Shown here in pieces: positions 21,925 to 31,981 of a stretch of 64,000 bases of DNA (its first letter is position 1; each line of letters starts with the position of its first letter). Source of the DNA: Corinectria fuckeliana. Taxonomy: Eukaryota > Ascomycota > Sordariomycetes > Hypocreales > Nectriaceae. The position numbers were made by a program, and so were the translations under genes. The notes beneath the pieces were generated by a model, which was given only the letters and a program-made list of their open reading frames with translations, did no database searches and was not told where the DNA came from. The DNA is taken from assembly GCA_019137255.1 (NCBI GenBank), contig WPDH01000092.1, positions 164,955-228,954 of the forward strand, read 5' to 3'.

Positions 21925-22890
21925 TCAAGGCAGCCACATAGGCAATTGCAATGGTGCTGTAGTGTGGAGCTCCATGGTATCCGCATAACCCGACACATGC
22001 CCATCGAGCTTGGGTCGCCGGGTAAACACGACGAGCATATCCCTACTTGTGGGCTGCGCAGGATCCAGTTGATGCACCGACGTAACGCTGTGCTTGAAGT
22101 CGTGATCCACAAAGACCAGAGTGTCCAAGAAGTGCTGGTGGTGCACGCGCGCCCGGATCAGCGTGGGATTCGTCTCCCATACCTGCACCCCAGTCGTCTC
22201 CTCGTTGTCGTGGATGAATGTGACGGCGCTATCGGCACGCATGTTCTTGCTACCCAAGAAGACGGTCATGGTATGGTCGGATCCGTCCGAGTGGACGCCT
22301 TCGAGTGCCGGTTCGCCGAAAATGCCATTGTTTTTGGAAGTGTGCGTACGCGCGTTGAAGACGGTGCAGATCCAAGCGGGAGAGGAATAGTCCAGGCAGT
22401 CGCGGGGCGTGACTGGAACGCCTTGGAAAACGAGTGCCTTGAAGAGCATCAGGGCCTGCACGACTGTGTTGCCTTGCATGTCCGTCGGAGTCTCGTCGAA
22501 CATCCTGGGAATCCCGGAGTCGTGACGCTTGTAGTCCTCTTGCACCGTTAGTGTGTACGGCTGTGCCGCGAGCCGTCGTATGCTTCGTGTCTCGGGGTCG
22601 ATGCAGTACCGCCCGTAAGACACTGAGCGATAGTCGAGGGTTGGGTCAGGTCCCGTGAGGTCGCTGATCTGCTTGGCGGACTCGAAGTCATCTTCTCTGG
22701 CGCCGAGACCCTCCAGAATGGGCACCATGTCTTCTCCTCGGACGAAAATAAATCTATTTTGCAAGTATGTGCTGCGCAGAGCCATGATGGCGGCAATGGA
22801 CTCGTAGAATCGAGCATGATAGCGTCGTTCGAGGACATTTAAAATATGCGGCCCTCGACGAGGGCCCTTGTGTCCGTTAACGATAGGCAT
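21925..22890 (-). CDS. 2-oxoglutarate/Fe(II)-dependent dioxygenase, IDO-type (PF10014-like)
   Basis: A single exon of 321 codons from the ATG giving MPIVNGHKGPRR; an upstream in-frame ATG at 23070 would add 60 residues of unlikely sequence. The core reads EGVHSDGSDHTMTVFLGSKN, giving the HxD iron ligands, and a distal HSVTSVHQLDP supplies the third His. An RDMLVVFTRR strand contains the expected 2-oxoglutarate-binding Arg. This arrangement matches the 2OG-Fe dioxygenase family of L-isoleucine dioxygenase, whose known members hydroxylate free amino acids. The gene is divergent from the PLP enzyme, with about 620 bases between the start codons. I infer hydroxylation of a free or modified amino acid; the substrate is not visible from sequence. 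Confidence 0.88.
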   Translation of the reverse strand: MPIVNGHKGPRRGPHILNVLERRYHARFYESIAAIMALRSTYLQNRFIFVRGEDMVPILEGLGAREDDFESAKQISDLTGPDPTLDYRSVSYGRYCIDPETRSIRRLAAQPYTLTVQEDYKRHDSGIPRMFDETPTDMQGNTVVQALMLFKALVFQGVPVTPRDCLDYSSPAWICTVFNARTHTSKNNGIFGEPALEGVHSDGSDHTMTVFLGSKNMRADSAVTFIHDNEETTGVQVWETNPTLIRARVHHQHFLDTLVFVDHDFKHSVTSVHQLDPAQPTSRDMLVVFTRRPKLDGHVSGYADTMELHTTAPLQLPMWLP

Positions 22891-23512
22891 GGTGTTTTGA
22901 TAATGAATCAAGTTCAAACTTGGGTCACCGAGGGTGTGAGGATAAGGTGCTAGTCCTCTTATACGACGGACTGAACAGAACGTTGTACTAGGCTTATTTA
23001 TACTAGGCTTGTTGACTCGCTGGATAATTAACTGGGAAGAGGCCATGTTAGCGCCCAGGAATCCCAGCACTGCAAGCCTCCTATCATTACGCGTTGGCTA
23101 CGAAGTAGTCGTAGTCTGTAGAGACTATAGCCGCGTTGTAGGTCCTCAAACGTTGTGCATGTCTAACGTCGAGCACCTCTGCCCACTTATTGCTTATTGT
23201 GGAAGGTCGACTGGGACCCCTGCAGTGCTACTAGTAAGAGGAGAAGAAGGATAGCTAATTGCGTCATGACATTAATCCTTCGAGAATCTGCGAGTTCACC
23301 CGGGCCGGCTACTAACAACTCGCTAATCGTGTGTAGGAAAATCGTATATAAGAATTGCAGGCAGTTCTCATCGTGGCGGTGCTTTGCAATGTTACAAGGG
23401 TTTATATGGGCCCCTTTCTCATTACAAAAATCGGACAATTAGGTGGCAAAAGCAACATCCAGGGTTAGAGTTAGCTACTTCGTTTCTATACCGTCTCCCC
23501 GTCTCAACCTCA
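22891..23512. promoter_or_regulatory. Shared divergent promoter of dioxygenase and PLP-enzyme genes
   Basis: About 620 bases separate the two start codons and carry no convincing gene of their own. A short direct repeat of TACTAGGCTT occurs twice near 22985-23010, in the leader of the dioxygenase gene. Co-regulation is inferred from the arrangement, not from a recognised operator. Confidence 0.45.
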
Positions 23513-25216
23513 ATGGTCGTCTCAATGGCCACTCCCTATCCCATTGCAGTCGCCAACCCTAATGGGCAGTTGTCGCGACGCACAGATCCGAAGTCTTATG
23601 AAACGCCCAAGTTGTCCATCGTCGACACATGGTCCATTTTGCTATCCCGCCTCAAGGCGGCGACGGCTACTATCAAACAACGCTTTGATGAACGCGCCCG
23701 TATTGAAAAGGAGATATCCGCCCGCACCGACGACTGGTGCATCAACATCTTCCTGCAGACGTGCACGCGCCTAGAGCATCTTACTTCGGAGCTGGAGATG
23801 CAGTTAGCCATTACCCAGAACCTGGGCCAGGGCCATAACCAGAACCAAGCGCCGTCAGCCTTGTCGACATTTGCCCTTGCCCCCTGGCAAATGGAGGAGC
23901 GCTACCGCGCTCTGATCCAGCTGCAGTCCTGTTTGGGGTCGTTCTTCGAACGTGCGAGTCCCGCGTACGACCAGTCTCAGACTGTGTGGTGGTTTGACCC
24001 TTCTTACCACCAGTCGGACGGCCTCAACTATGACCGGTACGGAGCGCCCGACGTCCGAGATTCTGAGGCGCGACTCCTCCGAGCTCTGGGGCTGGGGGAC
24101 GAAAAGCTGCCGCTCAAGCTGTTGTTGACGTCCAGCGGCGTTGCGGCCTTCACAGTGCTGCATCAGTTCTTGATGAGCAAGGTCCTCACCGCGGACGACA
24201 CCATTGTCATCTCTCCGTATCTCTATTTTGAGTGTTTTGAGCACCTGCGGCTGGTCTCGCATGTACACGTCGTTAACTCAAGCACGTTTGACGCAGAGGA
24301 CATCATCGCCACGGCGGAGAAGCACAATGCCAAAGCTGTCTACCTCGACCCCATGGCCAACACAATCGGCTTGCAGACCACCGACATACGGCGGTTTGCG
24401 CAGCTCCTGTCAGATAGAGAAGGCTGGGCGGACCGGTTTCTCATCATCGACGGGACGCTGATCTCGGGCGGAATGCCCTTGTACGACTGGTTCGATAAGC
24501 CCACCCACCCAAAGATCCTCTACTACGAGAGTGCCCACAAGTACATACAGATGGGTATGGACATCGTCATGTGCGGATTCGTCGTCTACCCAGATGTTTT
24601 CCATGAGACCATCGGCCTCATCCGCCAGGTCACCGGAACGACGTTATATTCACGCCAGGCCAACGTCTTGCCGCCCATCGATTACACCATCCATCAGTCG
24701 CGGATGCACTGGCTGACAACAAACGCAGAGAAGCTCTATCACCTCCTGGATAAGAAGAGCTCCACCATCGCCGAGTTCCATTTTCCGATCCATTGGCGCA
24801 AGATGGGTTGGAGCCATGGCGGAAACGTCGTCACCATCAGGCTCCTTGGGGCTCAGATGAACAAGCGGCCGAGCTTGGATATGTTTACTAGCCTGGTCCT
24901 GAGGGCCGCAGAGGAAGAGGGCGTTGCGATGACAAAGGGAGGCGGTCTGGGCTTCTCCGTCACTCGCATTTGGCCGTCGACACCTTTCATCAGGAATGAA
25001 GACCCATACATGAGGATCTCAGTCGGAGTCGATCCTAATGAGGTCGAGCTCGTGGCCAGGGCAATCTGTAAAGGGCTGGAGAGACACTACCGCGCTTCTA
25101 GATCCGTCATGGCACAATGGAAGCATAGGGAGAATGGGGTAGTTAGGGAGAATGGGGTAGTTAAGGCGAATGGGGTAGTCAAGGCAAGCAGTGCTTATTT
25201 TAATGCAAGCATATAG
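23513..25216 (+). CDS. Cys/Met-metabolism-type PLP-dependent enzyme (cystathionine gamma-synthase-like)
   Basis: A single frame of 567 codons from the ATG at 23513. The frame is open back to 23384, and another ATG follows at 23528, so the start is uncertain. Residues typical of fold-type I gamma-class PLP enzymes are visible: YDRYGAPD, LLTSSGVAA in the cofactor-phosphate region, the Asp in IIDGTLISGG expected to contact the pyridine nitrogen, and the Lys in YESAHKYIQMG as Schiff-base lysine. Relatives catalyse gamma- or beta-replacement or elimination on homoserine or cysteine derivatives; LolC of loline biosynthesis is a gamma-class enzyme recruited to secondary metabolism. The C-terminus ends in a repeated six-residue unit. 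Pairing with an amino acid hydroxylase suggests synthesis of an unusual amino acid. Confidence 0.9.
   Translation: MVVSMATPYPIAVANPNGQLSRRTDPKSYETPKLSIVDTWSILLSRLKAATATIKQRFDERARIEKEISARTDDWCINIFLQTCTRLEHLTSELEMQLAITQNLGQGHNQNQAPSALSTFALAPWQMEERYRALIQLQSCLGSFFERASPAYDQSQTVWWFDPSYHQSDGLNYDRYGAPDVRDSEARLLRALGLGDEKLPLKLLLTSSGVAAFTVLHQFLMSKVLTADDTIVISPYLYFECFEHLRLVSHVHVVNSSTFDAEDIIATAEKHNAKAVYLDPMANTIGLQTTDIRRFAQLLSDREGWADRFLIIDGTLISGGMPLYDWFDKPTHPKILYYESAHKYIQMGMDIVMCGFVVYPDVFHETIGLIRQVTGTTLYSRQANVLPPIDYTIHQSRMHWLTTNAEKLYHLLDKKSSTIAEFHFPIHWRKMGWSHGGNVVTIRLLGAQMNKRPSLDMFTSLVLRAAEEEGVAMTKGGGLGFSVTRIWPSTPFIRNEDPYMRISVGVDPNEVELVARAICKGLERHYRASRSVMAQWKHRENGVVRENGVVKANGVVKASSAYFNASI
25127..25180 (+). 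repeat. Three 18-base tandem units inside the PLP-enzyme C-terminus
   Basis: Unit AGGGAGAATGGGGTAGTT occurs twice exactly and a third time with a few changes. It encodes RENGVV, RENGVV, KANGVV. The units lie after the folded domain. Confidence 0.85.
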
Positions 25217-25849
25217 GTAAATATCAACTAAAAGTATACTGCCTCTTAAATAGTATACTAATTGCTAGTCTGACTGTTCGTTCTTACCATAGCGTGTAAG
25301 TCTTTAATATTATCAGCTGCTAGATCTCCTATCGCATCATACGATATGGACAATATATTTAGAATGCTATTAATAAATAGGGATATTTTTGTTAGCTTGT
25401 TGCTTCTGTGGCTTTTTTCTGTGTCTCATTTTAACCACGACATCAAGGTTCTTCAGCCATAAAGCGAGCTTCAGCACTATTTGATGGGCGCTAACATGAA
25501 TCAAATATGTCAGCAATGAAACCAGGCCTATTCACTACACTTAGACGTCCCGCCCCGACGCCAAGACAAAGGGCGAGCCATCATCTAAATACGACGCTCA
25601 CGAATGAGAATGAGAATTTGTAGTTGAGTGAGCTATTTCTCCATATCTGATCTAAGATCGTAGAAGACTTCACATCCTAAACAAGGCTCACTCTCCTCCA
25701 CTGTGCAACTAGATGCTCGCCCCAAAGCGGCAACGGCACCTGACACCGATTCAAAGAACGGAATTCGGCTCCATTTTTAGTATACATCTCCCACCTCGCA
25801 TACATATCCTCCCCGTACGTTTTATCCAGGTACTCCGTCACTTTCAGAT
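25217..25849. other. Intergenic stretch, possible relic near its right end
   Basis: Mostly AT-rich without recognised genes. On the minus strand a stretch around 25690-25850 reads like protein (TYGEDMYARWEMYTKNG and LPLWGEHLVAQW) in a frame different from the HET relic to its right. It may be a further decayed piece of that gene. Confidence 0.35.
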
Positions 25850-27180
25850 GGAGAAGGCAACATCCCGGGCAAGTGAAATTGCGTCATGGCCGGGTGTCAT
25901 GTGCTCGACTAGCATCGTGTTGATGATCAGCTTTCCCAAGCTACCAAGACGCGGGTATTCGTAGAAGGTTCCAATCCCGACTTATTGTCTTTCTCTGGAA
26001 TCCGACGTGGTGATACCATCTCCAGGGACTGGCTGAACCTTCTCTTGTATCACTAGGCCCTTGAGGTAGTCCAACCCATCATCATCTATAACTTCTCGAG
26101 CATCCAGAAGAGACAAGAACAAGCATTGTCTTTGTGAATCGTAGGGACTCGTCAGATTGACGTGAGCCGGAAGGCTCTGGCACCTTTGTGCATGCGCAGT
26201 TGACCAGCTACAGCATAAGGATGATCACTTCAACCTTAGCAAAGACACGACGGCCAAGTTCACGGTCCCACAGGGGAAAATAAACTTCGATGTCACTGGA
26301 CAATCAGAACTTGAGATGGCGTCTATAGACATTTCGGCATATAACCGTGTTGTGCAGACTCAAAAGACTTCCGGATACGTCACGGACCGGTACGAGAGAA
26401 AACCGGATGTTGAGACGGCAGCCCCTTGGAGGAAGCCATACTGGGATGACTAGGTCGGTGAGGTCAATGCTCGCAAGCTTCACTGAGCCATATTCATCAT
26501 CGCCAGATAGATCAATGTTGCTGTCGCTCAATCTAATCAGTGGCCGGTCTGGGTAATGTTCGAAATCGTCGAATTCCACCAGGTCAGTACCAGGACACGC
26601 CATGGCATTGGCTTCGGCCGTCTCACGTTCGCCAATGGGTCTCCTTAAGCTTGATGCTCATGATCATGACGGACAGCCATTCTCCAACTCAAGATGGTCA
26701 TACGCGGCATTGCTGAGGAACGGGCCTGCTTCCCACAGAAGCCCATCGATCCATCGCCTCCGCCATATACCTGCCAAATATGGCCGGGAGGTACTCGAGC
26801 TGCGAGAACTCGAACCACTCCGCTGATCGCAACGAGTCTGTCCTCTCTTTAGCGAGATGAGTTTCAGAATACTTTCGGATGATCTTGGGCCACATCTTAT
26901 CCAAGTCCTCTTTACAAAAGCTCCGGGGGTCGGTGTCGCTTGATTCTGGGTTAGGTAATATCCTGGGGAATACGTCGCTTGCTATTAGGCAATCACACTG
27001 CCAGTACATCTGTTCATTTCCGAGGAAAAGAATCCTTGGAGATAAAATTCGTTTCTGGAACACCCAACCTCGAGTATTGACCTCCGCGTTCTCAATCGCA
27101 TGCATTTGATCCTTGCCCTCATACGCGATTGCTAAGATAGCTTTCCAAACAGTTTTGGCTGTTTTAACGTTTGGCACTTA
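25850..27180 (-). pseudogene. HET-domain (heterokaryon incompatibility) protein, decayed
   Basis: The right part carries RGWVFQKRILSPRILFLGNEQMYWQC, the most conserved stretch of HET domains, then helical sequence ending at LEYLPAIFGRYMA. There the frame shifts and continues as DGLLWEAGPFLSNAAYDHLELENG. Further left (26304-26603) is VEFDDFEHYPDRPLI and a beta-rich part, then a TGA, EVYFPLWDRELGRRVFAKVEV, a frame change, CLFLSLLDAREVIDDDGLDYLKGLVIQ, a stop and GIGTFYEYPRLG, which resembles the C-terminal strands of HET proteins. The N-terminal part of the HET domain is absent; LINE-derived sequence takes its place. Intact relatives act in allorecognition and programmed cell death. At least two frameshifts and two stops are present. 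Confidence 0.75.
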
Positions 27181-27480
27181 AGTTTTCACGTCTGTTCCTC
27201 ATCGCAAACTTGATCGCTGCTCGCACCGCTTGTAGGTTCGGCCTCCACTTATCCCCGTCTGCTGGCGTCTTGTCACCCAAAAGCAACGAGAGATCCCTAT
27301 CTTGCTTTCGTCAACGCAACGCTCCGCATAACCTCCCGCTGCGTCTCCCATTTCCTACATCTGAACAGGAAATATTGTATGCTCTCCTCTTGTCCGCGCC
27401 TATCCTGTGCGGATACTTGTTGACCCGCGCCATCCCCATCGCAGCTGCGCCAGGATGTTGGATTCACGTCTCTTGAGGGA
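27181..27480 (-). mobile_element. LINE (Tad-like) 3' coding fragment
   Basis: The minus strand reads GQEESIQYFLFRCRKWETQR, a typical zinc-knuckle-like HFLFRCxxW segment at the end of fungal non-LTR retrotransposon polyproteins. After a frame change it continues as SLLLGDKTPADGDKWRPNL and QAVRAAIKFAM. Only the 3' end of the element is present. It directly adjoins the point where the HET relic loses its N-terminus. Confidence 0.65.
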
Positions 27481-27838
27481 GTCATAGAGTGCGAACGCGT
27501 GCTTACCGGGGAGCGCGTTACGCCTTTGGGTAGGGCCCTTTGCTGCTGGCATTATGCTAGTATGGCTTTCAGCCGGGTCTGCACCGGCTCCCGCAACAAG
27601 CTGTGACGTTGTTTACGGCACAAATTAATGCTGACATGATTTACGGGCCCAGGCGCCTCTATAACGTCAGGCTCCGCAGCCTTACAAATATAAAGGGAGG
27701 CATCGCCCACCCCACCAAGTTTGACAACCCTTCAGCCACCCCTCAATCTTCCACACCACTTCAAAGTTATAACCAACAGCTTGACTGCCTACACATCCTT
27801 TCGTATCTCAGTTTATACTTCTAACCCTTCTCACCACA
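27481..27838. promoter_or_regulatory. Leader and TATA box of the small gene at 27839
   Basis: ATATAAAG at about 27688-27695 stands about 145 bases before the ATG at 27839, followed by a pyrimidine- and CA-rich leader with CACAATG at the start, as in strongly expressed fungal genes. Confidence 0.4.
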
Positions 27839-28094
27839 ATGTCTATCGAACAACCTGCTAGCACGCTTAGTGTAACAGACTACCAGAGAATACCAGAGAA
27901 TATTTGATGAGATCTCAGCAATTCGTGAGGCTGCGAAAAGCGATCCCTCCATGTCCAACAATGAAAAGCGGCAGATAGCTGAGGAGTTTAATGCCGCTAG
28001 GAGGGACCTCCGATCTTCTTCTCGGGCGGCTATGGCCTCTACGGCACAGTCACCGTCCACTGCCCCAAGCGTCTCTAGCTACAGCAATCCGTAG
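27839..28094 (+). pseudogene. Small helical protein gene broken by a 10-base tandem duplication
   Basis: An ATG in good context opens MSIEQPASTLSVTDYQR and then hits a stop after 23 codons. The break coincides with a perfect tandem copy of TACCAGAGAA at 27881-27890 and 27891-27900. Reading with one copy gives an uninterrupted 81-residue product whose rest is charged and helical (EKRQIAEEFNAARRDLRSS) with a Ser/Ala/Pro-rich tail. I recognise no family. The remaining frame is otherwise clean, so the duplication is probably recent or an assembly artefact. Confidence 0.6.
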
Positions 28095-28769
28095 TTGAGG
28101 CTACATTCGCTGCGTTGTTCTTACAACTACTAGAAGGAATAGAAGGAACGAAAGGAGACCGGATTTGGCCATAGGACTGGTGGAACAAATACAGGACAAC
28201 GACATGAAAGATCCGGGAGAATGCTCGAGGGGCATGACGTTGCCTTGTGTCGGACTCGCGGGTTATCGTACGGTCTGAGTTGATTCGTTTCATTCAATGT
28301 GCCTATGTACTGTCGTCAAATTGATCAAATGAGGTTATCTTGTTTTATGATAGCTGCTGACATCGCTGCCGTTGTAGCTTGCTTGTTTGAGCTCTTGTTG
28401 TATGAGACAATTCCCCGCCTTTTGAGCTCTACCGACGAACTTTATGAAGATGCCCTGTTGGAAGCTGCATGGAGATAAGCCCTTCAAGCTCTAAAATAAA
28501 ATCGAGGGCGCCGTTGACATCTTCGCCGATCCCAAGACTGAAGAGGGGGCTGTACGTGGCCTGAGCGATGGGGTTAAGAGTTTGGGGGCCAGGATTACTG
28601 CACGGTACTTTGATGCTCATAGGTAAGGCCTAAATTTAGCGCTGACAGAGGGTGGCAGTGGGGGCTGAGCACTGGCAGTCATGCAGCATTGAAAAAGGGC
28701 GGCTTCTTCCAACAAGACAACCAACATACAGTACCATCCATGGCACACTGAACACCTCAGCCCACGAAA
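28095..28769. other. Intergenic stretch with a small open relic
   Basis: On the plus strand 28502-28622 reads EGAVDIFADPKTEEG and SDGVKSLGARITARYFDAHR without a start and with an in-frame stop just upstream. Family unknown. The rest, including the minus-strand frame over the same bases, shows nothing firm. Confidence 0.35.
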
Positions 28770-30142
28770 ATGACCGACACATCTCCAGATCCCCAGCTCC
28801 AGTGCGCCTTCATTACGCGCCTGTCTCGCGAAGTACGCGACGCCGTATACCTCGAGCTGTGGCGTTCCTGTGGCCTTCGCCAACACATCGTCTGGCACGA
28901 CGACAAGGGCGACAGAACCAAGTCCCATTTCTGCCGCTGGCAATGCACCACGCCATTCCAGGTCGAGGACAAGCTCCAAGAAGCCATCGATGCCTCAAGA
29001 ATCCAGCTCGGGGTCCCTCTGGGAGATAAATTCAGTAACAGAACCTATGCCCTGCGGCTTTATTCTCCCTGGAAGAACCACTGGGCATGTGGCGAACGTG
29101 TCACAGACGTGCATGGTTACGACTCCGCTATTAATACCAGCACTTCTCGAAAGCCTTGCTGGAGTAGCCGTCATCTGGATTCAGAGGGCCCGTTGACGTG
29201 GAGTCCGTATCTCAGCATGCTGCTGTCGTGCAGTATCATGTAAGAGCAGAACTAGCAGCTCATTCCGCCTGCACGCTGACTTCCATACTGTAGATCCTCA
29301 GAATGCCTCAAGTCAATCTATGAGTCGACCACCTTCATATTCACCGATACGACTGCTCTGAACATGTTTGTTGGCTCCTGCAAAGTGCCACCGGTCATGC
29401 AGAACTGGCCCAAGATGGGGATTCCGCCGCCAGCCTTTCGCACACATGGCAAACACCTGGAGCTATCGTTGGAGCCAGTGTTCCCCATGCTGCTAGCCTG
29501 CTCAAACCCTAGATTGACACCACTGCCAGAGGAGCGTCACAATTCTTTGGATTTCCATGGGCTGCGCCTTGACCTCTTGGAAAGTCTCACGACTCTTGAC
29601 ATCTGGGTAGCCGCCCGCTGCACGGTCTTTCTGATTGACGAGCAAGCAAAAAACATGGACCAGAGCCCATACAAAATCACTGAGTTAGGTATTGAGTCGC
29701 TCAGAAAAGTCTTGTCGCACTTGGAAAGAGTAGGCAATGTCACTCTGAGCATGCCTCTAGCCCAATGTGCTGAGCCTGAAGATGGCCACATCGATGATTC
29801 TACGCTGCCCTCAAGCCTTCGTATATGGCGACGAGGAGCTGGAGATCGTTTTCATCCAGCTCTGTACCCACTCATTGACAAAGAGAGATTTGACAGTAAC
29901 ATCTATTCGAGCAAAGACAGGTATGTCCGAGTAGAATGTCAATGTTGCCACTAGTGCTAATATATCCTACTAGGGTGATACGGCTGGCTTATAATCCAGC
30001 AAACGTTGAGCATGTTCACTATTCTCACCCTGTGCCCTCGTCTCCCATACACGAGAGACAGCAGCCAAAGCCAACTGGTGGGCGAATAGCTCGACTCGTG
30101 GAATCTATACGCTCCAAAGGGAAACGGTTGAGAGGTGGCTGA
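28770..30142 (+). CDS. Fungal DUF7730/F-box-like protein, intact three-exon gene
   Basis: Exons 28770-29239, 29294-29920 and 29974-30142 join in phase to 421 residues; both introns have GT...AG ends (GTAAGA...GTAG and GTATGT...CTAG). The N-terminal ITRLSREVRDAVYLELW matches the LPxEVRxxIY helix that opens many fungal DUF7730/2EXR-type proteins. The middle alternates strands and helices (LECLKS, TTFIFTDTTALNMF, LTTLDIWVA), as in that family. The C-terminus is basic (IRSKGKRLRGG). No signal peptide or membrane segment is seen. The function of this family is not established; members are numerous in ascomycete accessory regions. No lesion is visible. Confidence 0.8.
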
Positions 30143-30788
30143 GGACGCAAATAGGAACAAAGGATCATAGAAGAAACACCAGTCAGGCCTGGCCAATTGC
30201 TCTAGACAAGAAGACCGAGGAGGAGTTAGATTGTGAAGACGAGATATGTTAGGAACTCGGAATATACTGGGCTCATTCAACCTATTGTTATAGTCATTGT
30301 TCTCGATGCTTGTCTTGCCGCAAACGGGGAGGTAGGCACAAGAGCAGAAAACACATCGTTCCACACATCATTCAATAATTAGTACAACGAAAAAAGGGAT
30401 AACTAAGATGAACCATTACGTTGGGTGGCGAGGCAGTGCCAAAGCTACGTATCAGCGAAGATTCTGCAGACATTCGTATTGTCTATAGGTATGTATCCAT
30501 ACCCTGAGAATAACGTCGCCAGTCCAGAAATGCCGACGAGGAGCTTAGAGGGAATACGGAGACCTTTCGCACGCGAGGCAAGTTCGATTTTCTAAAGAGC
30601 AATTTCTCATCAGATGATATTTTAGGTTGCAGTCAAAATAGATAGTGTAAGAATACTTTGCTTTACGACCAACATAAACCATACACAGTTAACTATTATC
30701 AAATAGAAAATCTCCCACTGCAACCTGATTTAAGTGACCCATTCCCCCGTGCTGGTGGAGGTGTTCCTTATCTCTATTCTAGCCATAA
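30143..30788. other. Intergenic stretch between convergent genes
   Basis: No recognised coding sequence; it presumably holds the 3' ends of the two flanking genes. Confidence 0.5.
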
Positions 30789-31981
30789 TCATTGCTCAAA
30801 CTCTCCACTCTCTGTAACAACCGCCTTGTAGTTGTTTCTCAAGTCAAAAATAAGGGCCAGGAGCGCCATGAGTTCCGGGTTGTCGATAAGCTTCCTTTCA
30901 AAGTTGTCCATCCAGTGATAAGCGCGGTTGGGGTCCTCAGAAGGCAAATCTTTTTGTCTACCCAAAATGGTAAGATGAAATATCTATATATTGTTAGCCT
31001 GACGCTATTATACGACTGATTTTGCGTGTGATTATGCTTACTTCGTGATGTAGTGTGCCTGCCAGGTCATCCATCATCGTGTCAACAGGGGTAGGCCTAT
31101 TGATGTCTTTCCACTTCTCTTTAAGCATATCCAAGGCTTCCTTCTTCTTCATGAGGTCTATAGTTTCTTGGGAGAAGAACAATCCATCGCCGTTGATTCT
31201 CGATTTCAGCCAGAGGGGGTTGAAGGTAATTGTGTCGGGGATTCGTGTCCGTTGATCGGGGGTCAGCTGTATCGGGGGTGTATTTTGAGTCACTCCCATG
31301 ATCCTACTATTCCATTTGTCATCATCGATGTCCTTCTGGATCAATATGAGGCCGCTGTCAGGCCCCAATATGTACTCTCGCGCCCTGTCAATTTTCACAG
31401 GAGGGTCTACTTCATCGATTTCCCCGATGTCCGGGGCGCAGTATATAACCTCGATGGTGTCAGTAGATGCGTTGTCCGAGGATTGTAGAGCTACCTACAA
31501 AGTCATTATTGACAGGATTCTGTCGATTCGTCCAATCAGGAGAATCAGCAAAGCCGTTGGATTCACCTATCGGACTATTGACGTTTTTGAAACTCTCGAA
31601 TCGTTATGGGGAATGTAAGCTCGTTTGCAGGAGGAAAGTCGTCCTTGGGCCGTGATGCTGGCCTGGATCATACCTTTAAGTGTCTTGGCTTTGTCCGAGA
31701 AGCCATCCGTTCCTACAAGCAACTGGGCAAGTTTTTTATAGTTTGGATGAAGGATACTATTAATCTTGGGTGCACAAAACGCGGATCTGTCTTTGACAGT
31801 TTGCATCGCCTTTATCAAGGCGTCTTTATACGCGTTATTCTCATCTATTGGGTTTATGAGTACGCGTTATTGTACAGGAAAAGGAAGATGACTTACAGCA
31901 AGAGCTGTGCAGAGTCCACCCAAAAGCCTCGGCGGCGCTTACAAGCTCGAGCAAAACAAAGACAAGGACTAAAAGCTTCAT
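30789..31981 (-). CDS. Secreted HExxH zinc metallopeptidase-like protein
   Basis: The gene starts with a clear signal peptide (MKLLVLVFVLLELVSAAEA) at 31981. Exon 1 is 31897-31981, exon 2 about 31674-31844, a large exon covers 31042 to about 31480, and the last exon is 30789-30983. Joining the last two across GTAAGC...ATAG creates LHHEIFHLTILG, an HExxH zinc motif interrupted by the intron. The following AYHWMDNFERKLIDNPELMALLAL is where fungal secreted HExxH proteins of this type carry further metal ligands. Early Cys residues fit an extracellular protein. Splicing between about 31480 and 31674 is unresolved: the best 3' site (TTTGTAG) does not keep phase with the GTATGA 5' site, so a lesion there is possible. 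Substrate unknown. Confidence 0.7.

Noticed and set aside
26698..27177. A HET protein starting at 27177
   Set aside because: That position is GTG, not ATG; sequence to the right is LINE-derived, so this is not a true start.
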